Source: a bacterium
GTDB lineage: Bacteria > UBA9089 > CG2-30-40-21 > SBAY01
Assembly (NCBI GenBank): GCA_040757115.1
Contig: JBFLYA010000138.1
Span: 1-9,741, forward strand
Direction: 5' to 3'
DNA: 9,741 nt
How positions within the stretch are numbered: position 1 is the first letter of the stretch; the number at the start of each line of letters is the position of its first letter. Below the pieces are notes generated by a model. That model did not search any database. It was not told the DNA's origin and was given only the letters and a program-made list of their open reading frames with translations. The translations under genes and the position numbers were made by a program. Below are positions 1 through 6,529 of this stretch, in pieces.

Positions 1-895
1 TTTTTATCCACCTGATACCCCAGATAAGCTGTGGTAAATTAAACAGGCAGGATAAATAATAAATAATATATTTAGGATTTAGAGGTTGATAAGTTAGGGC
101 TATTTTAAATTTCTTTTTTGCATTTTGTAACTCACCTATTTCAAAATACCTGCGTCCCCATGTAAAATAAAGTTTTCCATATCTTAATTTTGATTTACCT
201 GCAATCTCAGGAAAATTCTGGATAGTCTTCTCAATAATTGCTTTTTCATCAAAAAATAACCGGTCAATTTTCTTTATCTTTTGAGTGGGATGAATCCGAT
301 ATTTGACTAATGGTTGCTCAAGATAGCCACATTTGTAATGATGTGCCAGTCGAAGCCAAAAATCATAATCTTCTGTCCGTGATAGTGCCTCATCAAACAT
401 TCCAATCATCTTAAAGCAATCTTTCTTCACCATAACCGATGAAGTAAGTACCCAATTCTCCATAAATAGTGTTTTAAAAATATTTCCAGATAAAGTATCT
501 GATACCCTTCGAACTCCGATTATATTTCCTGATTCGTCAATAAGCATTAAATTAGTATGAATCCAATCTATCTCCTGGCATTGTCGAAACAGGTTTATTT
601 GTAATTCCAATTTTTGTGGCAGCCAGATATCATCCGCATCCAAAAAGGCAATATATTCCCCTTTAGCTGATTTTATTCCCACATTCCTCGCTGAAGCAGA
701 ACCGCCATTATCTTTATAAATATAGTAAATTTTATCCATAAATGGCTCAATTATCCGTTTGGTATTATCTGTTGAGCCATCATCTACTACAATTATTTCA
801 ATATCCTGATATGTTTGTTCTACAACGCTATTAATAGCTTGCGGTAGAAAATTCTCTGCGTTATAGGTTGGAATAATAATACTTATCGTTGCCAT
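1..895 (-). CDS. GT2-family glycosyltransferase with TPR-like tail (3' end beyond window)
   Basis: About 298 codons are visible from the ATG at 895-893, and no stop occurs before the window edge, so only the C-terminal end is missing. The protein opens with the GT-A fold start SIIIPTYNAENF (residues 5-16). It has the nucleotide-binding VVDDGSTDNT (36-45), the metal-binding DADD (86-89) and TEDYDFWLRL (about 174-183), which holds the usual catalytic acidic pair. This is the classic GT2 pattern. After about residue 235, a segment reading roughly YFTWGRRYFEIGELQNAKKK resembles one TPR unit and is followed by a hydrophobic stretch, as in many polysaccharide GT2 enzymes. The likely role is transfer of one sugar from a nucleotide donor to a lipid- or polysaccharide-linked acceptor at the inner membrane face. 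Donor and acceptor cannot be told. It starts 16 bases after the upstream GT4 stop, with only a weak ribosome site (AGAGCGA), so it is probably the last visible gene of the same operon. Confidence 0.92.
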   Translation of the reverse strand, partial: MATISIIIPTYNAENFLPQAINSVVEQTYQDIEIIVVDDGSTDNTKRIIEPFMDKIYYIYKDNGGSASARNVGIKSAKGEYIAFLDADDIWLPQKLELQINLFRQCQEIDWIHTNLMLIDESGNIIGVRRVSDTLSGNIFKTLFMENWVLTSSVMVKKDCFKMIGMFDEALSRTEDYDFWLRLAHHYKCGYLEQPLVKYRIHPTQKIKKIDRLFFDEKAIIEKTIQNFPEIAGKSKLRYGKLYFTWGRRYFEIGELQNAKKKFKIALTYQPLNPKYIIYYLSCLFNLPQLIWGIRWIK

Positions 896-911
896 AGTTT
901 TATTCGCTCTA

Positions 912-2057
912 CTAATTTGCTAAACTGACCATCTTATAAATCTTTAAAGTTTCATTAGCTGTCTTTTCCCATGAAAAAAATTTGGCTCTTTGAATGCCTT
1001 TTTCTCTTAATTCATTCGCAAGAGTGGTATTAGTTAAAACCTGTCCCATTGCTTGACTTATTTCTTCTACATTATAAGGATTAACTAAAATCCCTGCATC
1101 TTCTACTACCTCAGCAGTGGCTGTTGTAGCAGAAGCTATAATCGGTGTGCCGCAAGCCATTGCTTCTACAACAGGTAACCCAAATCCTTCTACTAATGTA
1201 GGAAAGACAAATACCTCTGCTGAGGAATATAGCCCGGGCATATCTTCCATAGGAATTTCGTTAATAAAAATTACATCTTCTTTTAGATTTAATTCCTGGA
1301 CTTTTTTTAATATTTCATCAGTTTCTAACCTCCACTTGCAACCTGCAATGACTAAATTATATGCTTCAGATACATTATTTTTTAACTCATAAAAAGCCTC
1401 GACCAATCTACCTACATTTTTTCGAGGAGTTAAATTCCCTACATAAAGTAAGTATTTTCTATTTAGATTATACTTTTTCCGTATATTATTTAAGATATTC
1501 TTATCATTAATAGGATAATATTCTTCACCAACACCAAGATAAGTTACTCCTATTTTTTCTTGAGGGATTTTTAACACCTCCCTAATATAATTTTTAATAT
1601 GATGAGAGATAGTAATAATGAAATCTGTTCTTTTTAAAGTAATTGCCCTTTCCAGTTCATATTTTTTAGCCAAAAAATTTAAACATTCTCTCATGCCTAC
1701 TCCTGAATCGTAAATGGTAACTATTGATTTACCAAATAGTTGAGGTGGAGATGGAGAGAAAGTTTGATGAAAAATATCTACCTTCCCTACGAGCAGTTCT
1801 ATTGGCAGATGAAATCTTCCCCAGACCCAATTTTCTAAGAATTGAGTTTGACATCTAAAAACCCTATTTTTAAAATTTGAGGTCTCTAAATCCCTGATAA
1901 GTTTATAATTTTTCGGTCTAACAAAGCTATGAAATAAAATATACTCATTCTCTTTATCTATTTTAGCTAAATGTTTAACTAAATTGTAAGAATAGACGGC
2001 TAAACCACCTATCATCTGTTGAAAGACAATTTTTCTAACATCAATTCCTATTCGCAT
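912..2057 (-). CDS. GT4-family glycosyltransferase (second of a tandem pair)
   Basis: This 381-residue GT-B fold enzyme has an N-terminal Rossmann domain starting MRIGIDVRK, with the glycine loop IGGLAVYSYNL at about 16-26. The C-terminal donor-binding domain begins near YVGNLTPRKNVGRLVEAF (205-222) and carries the family EX7E motif, E290 to E298, in VEGFGLPVVEAMACGTP. It should move a sugar from a nucleotide donor with retention of configuration, on the cytoplasmic side. It is clearly a paralogue of the gene upstream: both share IDKENxY, LPIE, and an ending of the form AKxFSWEKTAxETLxxYK. One difference stands out: the conserved TIHDL of the neighbour (H113) reads TIYDS here (Y116), and the following segment diverges. 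The upstream stop and this ATG are two bases apart (TGA AA ATG), and an AAGGAG lies inside the upstream gene end, so translation is probably coupled. The exact sugar is unknown. Confidence 0.92.
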   Translation of the reverse strand: MRIGIDVRKIVFQQMIGGLAVYSYNLVKHLAKIDKENEYILFHSFVRPKNYKLIRDLETSNFKNRVFRCQTQFLENWVWGRFHLPIELLVGKVDIFHQTFSPSPPQLFGKSIVTIYDSGVGMRECLNFLAKKYELERAITLKRTDFIITISHHIKNYIREVLKIPQEKIGVTYLGVGEEYYPINDKNILNNIRKKYNLNRKYLLYVGNLTPRKNVGRLVEAFYELKNNVSEAYNLVIAGCKWRLETDEILKKVQELNLKEDVIFINEIPMEDMPGLYSSAEVFVFPTLVEGFGLPVVEAMACGTPIIASATTATAEVVEDAGILVNPYNVEEISQAMGQVLTNTTLANELREKGIQRAKFFSWEKTANETLKIYKMVSLAN

Positions 2058-2059
2058 TT

Positions 2060-3187
2060 TCAGGCTAACTCCTTATACACTGCCAATGTTTCGCTGGCTG
2101 TTTTTTCCCATGAAAATAATTTAGCCCTTTGTAGCCCTTTCTTTCCTAATTCTATCCTGAGGTTAGTATCACTTAATAGTTGATACATAGCCCCAGCTAT
2201 ATCCTCTACCTTAAAAGGGTCAATTAAAATTCCTGCATCCCTGGCTAATTCAGGTAAAGAAGCAATATTCGAGGTAATAACTGGTGTCCCACAAGCCATT
2301 GCTTCAATTACTGGTAGTCCAAACCCTTCATATAAAGAAGGGAAAACAAAGATTTCAGCACCACTGTACAAAGCCGGTAAATCTTCATCCGAAATATAAC
2401 CTGTAAAAATAACATCTTTTTGTAGATTCAATTCATTCACCTTTTGAAATACTTTGTCAAAAGCCCAACCTCCACCTGTTATTACCAAATTATAACCGTC
2501 TATGGAATTCTTCAATTGAGAAAATGCCTCAAATAATCTGATAAGATTTTTTTTAGGTTCAACATTGCCCACAAATAAAATATATCTGTTTTTAATGCCG
2601 TATTTATGTTTAATCTTATCAATTATTACCTTATCTTCGATAGGATAGAAGCACTCATTCACGCCAGAATATATAACTTTAATTTTCTCTGCTGACATCT
2701 TCTTCCAGTTTTCCAATATCCGATTTTTTGTAAAGAGTGAGTCTGAAATAATCAAATTTGCCCTTTTGATTCCCTTATGAACTTCTTTTTCCAGTGACTT
2801 TACCCACTCTAATTTTAGAAATTCAGGGTGGTCTATAAACATCAAATCATGGATTGTTAATACTGTTTTAGCCCAAATTGAGGGAAGAAGCAGATGTCTG
2901 GGACCATGAAATACATCCAGCCTGCCCAGACAAAATTCTATGGGTAAAGAAACTTTAAATAGCCTGGTCATAATTTTTGATGGTATAGGGCAAACAGCAT
3001 TATGAAAATTATTGGAGGTGAATTGAGGAAGAAATCTTTGATATTGCGGTCTTATAAAATTGAAGAATAAAAAGTATTGATTTTCCTTATCTATTTTTTC
3101 CAGATGAGATATTAAATTAGCCAGATACTGTTCTAATCCTGCTCGTTCTTCTCTAATGAGACTCCGTGCATCTATTCCAATTTTCAT
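2060..3187 (-). CDS. GT4-family glycosyltransferase (first of a tandem pair), mannosyltransferase-like
   Basis: This 375-residue GT-B enzyme starts MKIGIDARSL. The N-terminal domain has TVLTIHDLMFIDHPEFL (about 108-124), a pattern typical of GT4 enzymes annotated as mannosyltransferases. The donor domain has LFVGNVEPKKNLIRLFEAF (204-222) and the EX7E motif, E287 to E295, in YEGFGLPVIEAMACGTP. All usual landmarks are present, so it should be active; the sugar specificity cannot be read from sequence. The start is well defined: in-frame TGA and TAA codons lie just upstream and the conserved first strand begins at residue 2. No Shine-Dalgarno sequence precedes the ATG. Instead the -10 hexamer of a strong promoter ends six bases before it, which predicts a leaderless mRNA. 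It is followed almost without gap by its paralogue and then by a GT2 gene, a run typical of polysaccharide assembly clusters. Confidence 0.93.
   Translation of the reverse strand: MKIGIDARSLIREERAGLEQYLANLISHLEKIDKENQYFLFFNFIRPQYQRFLPQFTSNNFHNAVCPIPSKIMTRLFKVSLPIEFCLGRLDVFHGPRHLLLPSIWAKTVLTIHDLMFIDHPEFLKLEWVKSLEKEVHKGIKRANLIISDSLFTKNRILENWKKMSAEKIKVIYSGVNECFYPIEDKVIIDKIKHKYGIKNRYILFVGNVEPKKNLIRLFEAFSQLKNSIDGYNLVITGGGWAFDKVFQKVNELNLQKDVIFTGYISDEDLPALYSGAEIFVFPSLYEGFGLPVIEAMACGTPVITSNIASLPELARDAGILIDPFKVEDIAGAMYQLLSDTNLRIELGKKGLQRAKLFSWEKTASETLAVYKELA
2069..2074 (-). promoter_or_regulatory. Ribosome binding site inside the upstream gene end
   Basis: AAGGAG on the minus strand lies 11 bases before the ATG at 2057 and within the last codons of the preceding GT4 gene. 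The spacing is slightly long. Together with the two-base gap between stop and start, it supports translational coupling. Confidence 0.6.
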
Positions 3188-3193
3188 AATTCT

Positions 3194-3222
3194 ATTTTAT
3201 CATTCGTAGGAGATAATGTCAA
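3194..3222 (-). promoter_or_regulatory. Near-consensus sigma70-type promoter for the glycosyltransferase genes
   Basis: On the minus strand TTGACA (3222-3217) and TAAAAT (3199-3194) are separated by exactly 17 bases, a perfect -35 and a 5/6 match at -10. The -10 ends six bases before the ATG at 3187, so transcription should begin at or beside the start codon. Before insertion of the neighbouring element, this promoter filled the 42-base gap between the ligase stop and this gene. Confidence 0.72.
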
Positions 3223-3233
3223 GGGAATTTTAA

Positions 3234-3241
3234 GCGGCGGC
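3234..3241. repeat. 8-bp target duplication, left copy
   Basis: GCGGCGGC directly before the element is identical to 3601-3608 directly after it. The second copy lies in the last codons of the methyltransferase/ligase gene, so this one is a displaced duplicate of that coding sequence. Confidence 0.8.
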
Positions 3242-3283
3242 ATAATGGGTTAGTCATTTGGGGGTAATGTGTAATAAAACATT

Positions 3284-3332
3284 AGACAACCCCCTAACCC
3301 CCTTTGTTAAGGGGGAATTTTGGGGGGTGTCT
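3284..3332. repeat. Nested C/G-tract palindrome
   Basis: There are two stems, one inside the other. The outer stem pairs AGACA (3284-3288) plus CCCCC (3290-3294) with a G run plus TGTCT (3322-3332). The inner stem pairs CCCCCTT (3298-3304) with AAGGGGG (3309-3315) around a TGTT loop. Similar CCCCCTAACCCCC-type nested palindromes occur as dispersed intergenic repeats in cyanobacteria and other bacteria, so this may be a second repeat lodged within the element. Confidence 0.7.
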
Positions 3333-3367
3333 GAAAATAACGCTAATAGTGAAATCTATCCAGATTT

Positions 3368-3487
3368 GTGTAAAAAAGGGGATAAGGAGATAAAAGGAGA
3401 TATGGAGATTATTCATTGTAATTTGCAAAATTTTAGAATGAATTTATCTCCTTATCTCCATAATCCCCATATCTCCTTTTCTTACAC
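3368..3487. repeat. Long imperfect inverted repeat made of GGAGATA-type units
   Basis: The left arm (3368-3417), from GTGTAAAAAAGGGG to TTCATT, is matched in inverted order by 3436-3487, ending CTTACAC. Both arms are built of short purine units such as GGAGATA and GGGGATA with small gaps between arms. A transcript in either direction could fold into a long hairpin. Confidence 0.75.
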
Positions 3488-3596
3488 TATTTCAACCTTT
3501 ATGCTAGATTAAGACACCACCGAATTTTGCCTACAAACCTGCAGTTCTGCTCATCCTCCAAATCTCTAATCTCTAGTTCTCCATTTCACTAACCCA

Positions 3597-5570
3597 TTAC
3601 GCGGCGGCACGAATGAGTGTTTCTTCTTTTTTTCCATTAGTCATTTGAAGTCCCAATCGTTGTTCTGTGGCTCGGATGATCGTTCCAATCATCTCACTGT
3701 AAGATATTCCTTCAATCTTTGCCATTTTTGCCAGGTGTCCATCCCAGCACCAACCTGGGTTAGGATTTACCTCAAGCAATTTAGGATTACCATCTGAATC
3801 AACCCTCCAATCAAATCGGCAATAATCCCTGCACTCCAGGCGCTCATATAACTTTAAACAACATTCCACAATGGATTTTTTTGTCTCCTCTGGCAACTGG
3901 GCAGGAATGGATTTGATAACCCAATATGGCGAGTCTGGAAGCCATTTTGCTTCATAGCCGCATATTTTAGGCAGTCCTTGTGGAAGTGCTGAGTAATCCT
4001 CCTCGATAATGGGTAAGATTGTATAAAATTCTGGTGGATTTCCTATTATCCCTACACTCAAGTCTTTTCCTGTCAGGAATTCTTCAACAAGAATAGGTTT
4101 GTCATACCCAAATTTCTCACGGATTTCTGAAATAGCGTTTACCAGTTCCTCAATATTATTTGCCACACTCCGCTGTGTTATACCAAAACTGGAGTCCCCA
4201 AAGTTGGGTTTTGTAATTACCGGGAATTCAAAAGGAATCTCAAAAGTGGTATCTTCTGGTTTGATAAAGAAAGCCTCTGGAACTGGAATCTCCATCTCTT
4301 TTGCAATTCCACGCACAAGTGATTTATCATAGCAGTAAGCAAGACATTGTGGGCCGGCGCCTGTATATGGAATATCAAGCATTTCCATCAAAGAAGGGAT
4401 ATGAAGTTCTTTTCTCGGGTCGTTAGCATATCCTTCATCACACAAATTAAAAACAAAATCTATTTGAGGTTTTAGTTTTACCAACTCCTGATACAAGGTA
4501 TCGTGGTTATTAAGTGGTATAAACCGATAACCATGAAGTTCTCTTAAGGCATCTTTTAATTGGTCAATTGTATAGAAATCATCGTCATCAAAGATGCACA
4601 TTGGTTTTAATGGGTCGGGTTTTGACGGGTCACCTAAAATTACGGCTATATTTCTTAGTGATTCTTTTGGTTTTTTCTTAATGGGTGTCCATTCTTTTCT
4701 AACTATAGAGCTGACGAGGATGCGTCGTTCCATCATACCGAGGTCTTGATTTCGATGGGAATCCGTTATTATTTCTCCATGAAAGGCAATATTCGTAAAT
4801 CCTGCGGATTTGAGAAGTTCTTCCATACTTTCTCGGGTGTAAAGTCTTTCTGCATAAAATTGGTCTGTAATCACACCCTTTTCGACATGAGTTACTACCT
4901 CTCGTGAGATTAGACGCTGTTTATCTTTTGAAAGCGAACGCTCTCGACAAACAAAATGCTTTTTGTCTATCCATTCCCATGACCTTGGTTGAAATTGTTT
5001 TTTTAAATATTTTCCATCTGCCACATCGATAAGGATTCGTCCCCAGGGTTTCAGGACTCTAAAGATTTCCTTGAGCACCTGCAAATCATCCTGAATTGTT
5101 TCAAAATAGCCGAAGCTGTTACCCAGAATTACCACCACATCGAATGTATCGGGTGAAAATGGGATTTTTCTGGCATCGCCTTCTTTAAATCTGATATTCA
5201 AGCCTTCTTTTTTTGCTTGTGTTTTTGCCTTTTGAATGAGGTAATAGGAGCGGTCTAAGGCATCAATATCGGTTATACCACGGCTGGCTAATTCAAAGGT
5301 GTGTCGTCCCTGTCCGCAACATAAATCTAAAATTCTATCTTCTGGCGACAGTCTCAGGATTTTTGAAAATAAATCAACCTCCTTCGCGGTCAAGTTTTCA
5401 TCCTCAACTACATCCGCATCTGTTTTTAAATAAATTGAGTTGAATATCCGTCGCCACCAATCCGGCTGAACATACTCCTCCAAATTGTGCAAAGGACCAA
5501 ATGTCCTTTTACATCCTAATGTTACCTTTTCTTTACGAAATGGTTTGACATTAGATACTTTTATTTTCAT
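3597..5570 (-). CDS. Fused SAM-dependent methyltransferase / D-Ala-D-Ala-ligase-like ATP-grasp protein
   Basis: This is a 657-residue cytoplasmic two-domain protein. Residues about 50-290 are a class I methyltransferase: motif I ILDLCCGQGRHT (80-91), the acidic strand end at D106, GDARKIPF (131-138) and DVVVILGNSFGYF (144-156). Residues about 305-640 are an ATP-grasp ligase of the D-Ala-D-Ala ligase type: FNLCDEG (374-380), PYTGAGP (401-407), ATP-binding KPNFGDSSFGIT (454-465), YEAKW (539-543) and metal ligands D587, E600 and N602 in LLEVNPNPG. An ungapped alignment from memory to E. coli DdlB across the C-terminal part gives S281 to G611 and Y216 to W543, and the DdlB E15 region is not recognisable. 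ATP and metal binding look intact but the D-alanine sites do not, so it probably joins another acid and amine. It leads the leftward glycosyltransferase cluster. Its TAA stop (3599-3597) lies in the inserted element. Confidence 0.86.
   Translation of the reverse strand: MKIKVSNVKPFRKEKVTLGCKRTFGPLHNLEEYVQPDWWRRIFNSIYLKTDADVVEDENLTAKEVDLFSKILRLSPEDRILDLCCGQGRHTFELASRGITDIDALDRSYYLIQKAKTQAKKEGLNIRFKEGDARKIPFSPDTFDVVVILGNSFGYFETIQDDLQVLKEIFRVLKPWGRILIDVADGKYLKKQFQPRSWEWIDKKHFVCRERSLSKDKQRLISREVVTHVEKGVITDQFYAERLYTRESMEELLKSAGFTNIAFHGEIITDSHRNQDLGMMERRILVSSIVRKEWTPIKKKPKESLRNIAVILGDPSKPDPLKPMCIFDDDDFYTIDQLKDALRELHGYRFIPLNNHDTLYQELVKLKPQIDFVFNLCDEGYANDPRKELHIPSLMEMLDIPYTGAGPQCLAYCYDKSLVRGIAKEMEIPVPEAFFIKPEDTTFEIPFEFPVITKPNFGDSSFGITQRSVANNIEELVNAISEIREKFGYDKPILVEEFLTGKDLSVGIIGNPPEFYTILPIIEEDYSALPQGLPKICGYEAKWLPDSPYWVIKSIPAQLPEETKKSIVECCLKLYERLECRDYCRFDWRVDSDGNPKLLEVNPNPGWCWDGHLAKMAKIEGISYSEMIGTIIRATEQRLGLQMTNGKKEETLIRAAA
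3601..3608. repeat. 8-bp target duplication, right copy
   Basis: GCGGCGGC, identical to 3234-3241. On the minus strand it encodes the last alanines of the methyltransferase/ligase (GCC GCC GC followed by G of the element). Confidence 0.8.
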
Positions 5571-5576
5571 TTTATT

Positions 5577-5593
5577 CCCCCCCCCAAAAAAAA
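5577..5593 (-). promoter_or_regulatory. T8-G9 homopolymer acting as ribosome-binding region
   Basis: On the minus strand, eight T (5593-5586) run into nine G (5585-5577), ending six bases before the ATG at 5570. The G run is the only Shine-Dalgarno-like sequence available. Homopolymers of this length slip easily, so the strength of the site could vary between cells. Confidence 0.5.
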
Positions 5594-5603
5594 GTTTAGG
5601 ATA

Positions 5604-5632
5604 ATAATATCATTTTTTGGATAATTTTGCAA
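5604..5632 (-). promoter_or_regulatory. Promoter for the methyltransferase/ligase gene
   Basis: Minus-strand TTGCAA (5632-5627; 4/6) and TATTAT (5609-5604; 5/6) are 17 bases apart. The start would fall near 5597, giving a short leader that contains the T8-G9 run. Confidence 0.55.
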
Positions 5633-5633
5633 C

Positions 5634-5662
5634 AAAAATTTTAATAAAAAAATAAAATTTTT
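5634..5662. promoter_or_regulatory. A-tract inverted repeat between divergent promoters (UP element or operator)
   Basis: AAAAATTTTA (5634-5643) and TAAAATTTTT (5653-5662) are perfect inverted copies around a 9-base A/T centre. The arms sit just upstream of the leftward -35 (5627-5632) and the rightward -35 (5673-5678), the position expected for RNA polymerase UP elements. A binding site for a regulator or an A-tract binding protein is the alternative. Confidence 0.5.
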
Positions 5663-5672
5663 GGTTATCCAC

Positions 5673-5701
5673 TTGACAAAAAAAAGATATTATGATATAA
5701 T
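5673..5701 (+). promoter_or_regulatory. Perfect-consensus sigma70-type promoter for the rho unit
   Basis: TTGACA (5673-5678) and TATAAT (5696-5701) are separated by 17 bases, matching the consensus at all 12 positions. The start should be near 5708, leaving a leader of about 150 bases before the first gene. Confidence 0.8.
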
Positions 5702-5707
5702 TTTAAT

Positions 5708-5857
5708 TAATGGAAAGTATGACCAACCCAAAAATCTTTCCCAATTAAAATCAATTTTTCCATAAAGTGCTTCTCTAATTCTTTTTAAATATCCTGAGGA
5801 ATAAAAAGATTACCCTGTTATTTAAGGATGGACACTAAATTTTGGGAGAAATAATAT
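5708..5857 (+). promoter_or_regulatory. Long, G-poor 5' leader of the rho transcript
   Basis: This roughly 150-base leader lies between the predicted transcription start and the first gene. Its first part (about 5718-5800) is rich in A, C and U with few G, the composition Rho prefers for loading. ATGGAAA (5710-5716) can pair with TTTCCAT (about 5756-5762). Rho is known to control its own leader in E. coli, so feedback is plausible here, but no defined attenuator or T-tract terminator is visible. GGGAG at 5844-5848 is the ribosome site for the ATG at 5858. Confidence 0.4.
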
Positions 5858-6529
5858 ATGCCCACCAGGGAACAAGGCATAAAAAAAGACCGTGGAACAA
5901 AAATTGACATCTTGAGTTTTTTTTATAAATATCCAATAAAAAACTTACCTGTGGTAGATAAAAATAAATGTATTATTGGAATTCTGGTAAAAGAGAGTTT
6001 AATTGCATCATCTACGGTCACTTCAAATTTGACCACACCACTGACAAAAGTCATTTCAGACCATCTTGTCCCGGTGATATTAGAAAAAGATTATCAAATC
6101 TTACAAGGGTTACTTCAAAACTTTAAAAAAGTTACGACTATCCCGGTTATTGATGTTAAAGGTAGGGTGGTTGATTGGTGGAATAGATTTGATTTAATCT
6201 GTGCCTGGGAAGGATACCCGGACTTAGCTACCCAGCACTTTGAAACAATTTTCGCTAATTTCCCTTATCCTGTGGTGATTGTTGATAATAAATTAAAAAT
6301 AACTTATATGAATTTAGCCGGTATCAATCTGACAATCACCGGTCGGGGAAGAAAAGTAATCGGAAAATCTTTGAATGAAATCTTTCCTGTGGTGAAGGAT
6401 ATTAGTGATTCTTCTATTATCGATGAACGGATACTCATAGAAGGAGAAGAATTTAGATATGATAGTGTGCCTATTAAGAAAGAAGAAACAATAGTAGGTG
6501 CCATATATTTTTTAAGGAGGAAAATATAG
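5858..6529 (+). CDS. CBS-PAS domain protein coupled to rho
   Basis: This 223-residue soluble protein has no signal or membrane segment. Residues about 17-118 look like a pair of CBS modules, with [20 protein letters not shown] (28-47) and [20 protein letters not shown] (93-112). The first module seems short at its N-terminus. Residues about 127-222 look like a PAS domain: [19 protein letters not shown] (128-146), then ITYMN (148-152) and [11 protein letters not shown] (167-177). CBS modules commonly bind adenine nucleotides and PAS domains bind small ligands or mediate contacts, so a sensor or adaptor is likely. There is no enzymatic or DNA-binding output domain. Upstream in-frame TAA at 5852 limits the start to 5858 or later; GGGAG sits nine bases before it. 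Its stop TAG overlaps the GTG start of rho by one base, which suggests both proteins are made together. Confidence 0.75.
   Translation: MPTREQGIKKDRGTKIDILSFFYKYPIKNLPVVDKNKCIIGILVKESLIASSTVTSNLTTPLTKVISDHLVPVILEKDYQILQGLLQNFKKVTTIPVIDVKGRVVDWWNRFDLICAWEGYPDLATQHFETIFANFPYPVVIVDNKLKITYMNLAGINLTITGRGRKVIGKSLNEIFPVVKDISDSSIIDERILIEGEEFRYDSVPIKKEETIVGAIYFLRRKI
6514..6520 (+). promoter_or_regulatory. Strong ribosome binding site of rho
   Basis: AAGGAGG, eight bases before the GTG at 6529, is a full Shine-Dalgarno match lying in the last codons of the CBS-PAS gene. It decides the GTG start of rho. Confidence 0.85.

Larger units (their letters stand above)
3242..3600. mobile_element. MITE-like non-autonomous element, copy 1 (359 bp)
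   Basis: The left end ATAATGGGTTAGT (3242-3254) is the inverted match, 12 of 13, of the right end ACTAACCCATTAC (3588-3600), with an 8-bp target duplication outside. The left end continues CATTTGGGGG; the right end, read inward on the other strand, continues GAAATGGAGA. The same asymmetry occurs in the second copy, so the family has a fixed left and right. No transposase or credible gene is inside. The interior holds a nested C/G palindrome (3284-3332) and a long imperfect inverted repeat (3368-3487), followed by pyrimidine-rich AATCTCT units near 3561-3576. The element must be moved by a transposase encoded elsewhere. An 8-bp duplication fits several IS families, so the partner is not identified. 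Its right end supplies the stop codon of the flanking ligase gene. Confidence 0.82.

Noticed and set aside
1117-1392. Open frame on the plus strand opposite the GT4 gene
   Set aside because: It is the antisense shadow of a clear GT4 coding region. The same applies to frames opposite the ligase (4099-4332), the PAS gene (6304-6540) and rho (7356-7748), and to the alternate frame in cdaA (8142-8342).
3258-3512. Open frame of 84 codons on the plus strand
   Set aside because: It lies wholly within the MITE-like element and reads through palindromes and purine repeats; its composition is not protein-like and no ribosome site precedes it.
5719-5748. Short leader frame MTNPKIFPN
   Set aside because: The only purine-rich site is one base from the ATG, too close for ribosome binding, and the peptide shows no attenuator-like codon run.
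5828-5854. Eight-codon frame MDTKFWEK ending just before the CBS-PAS start
   Set aside because: The AAGG abuts the ATG with no spacing; it could be a coupling peptide but nothing supports translation.
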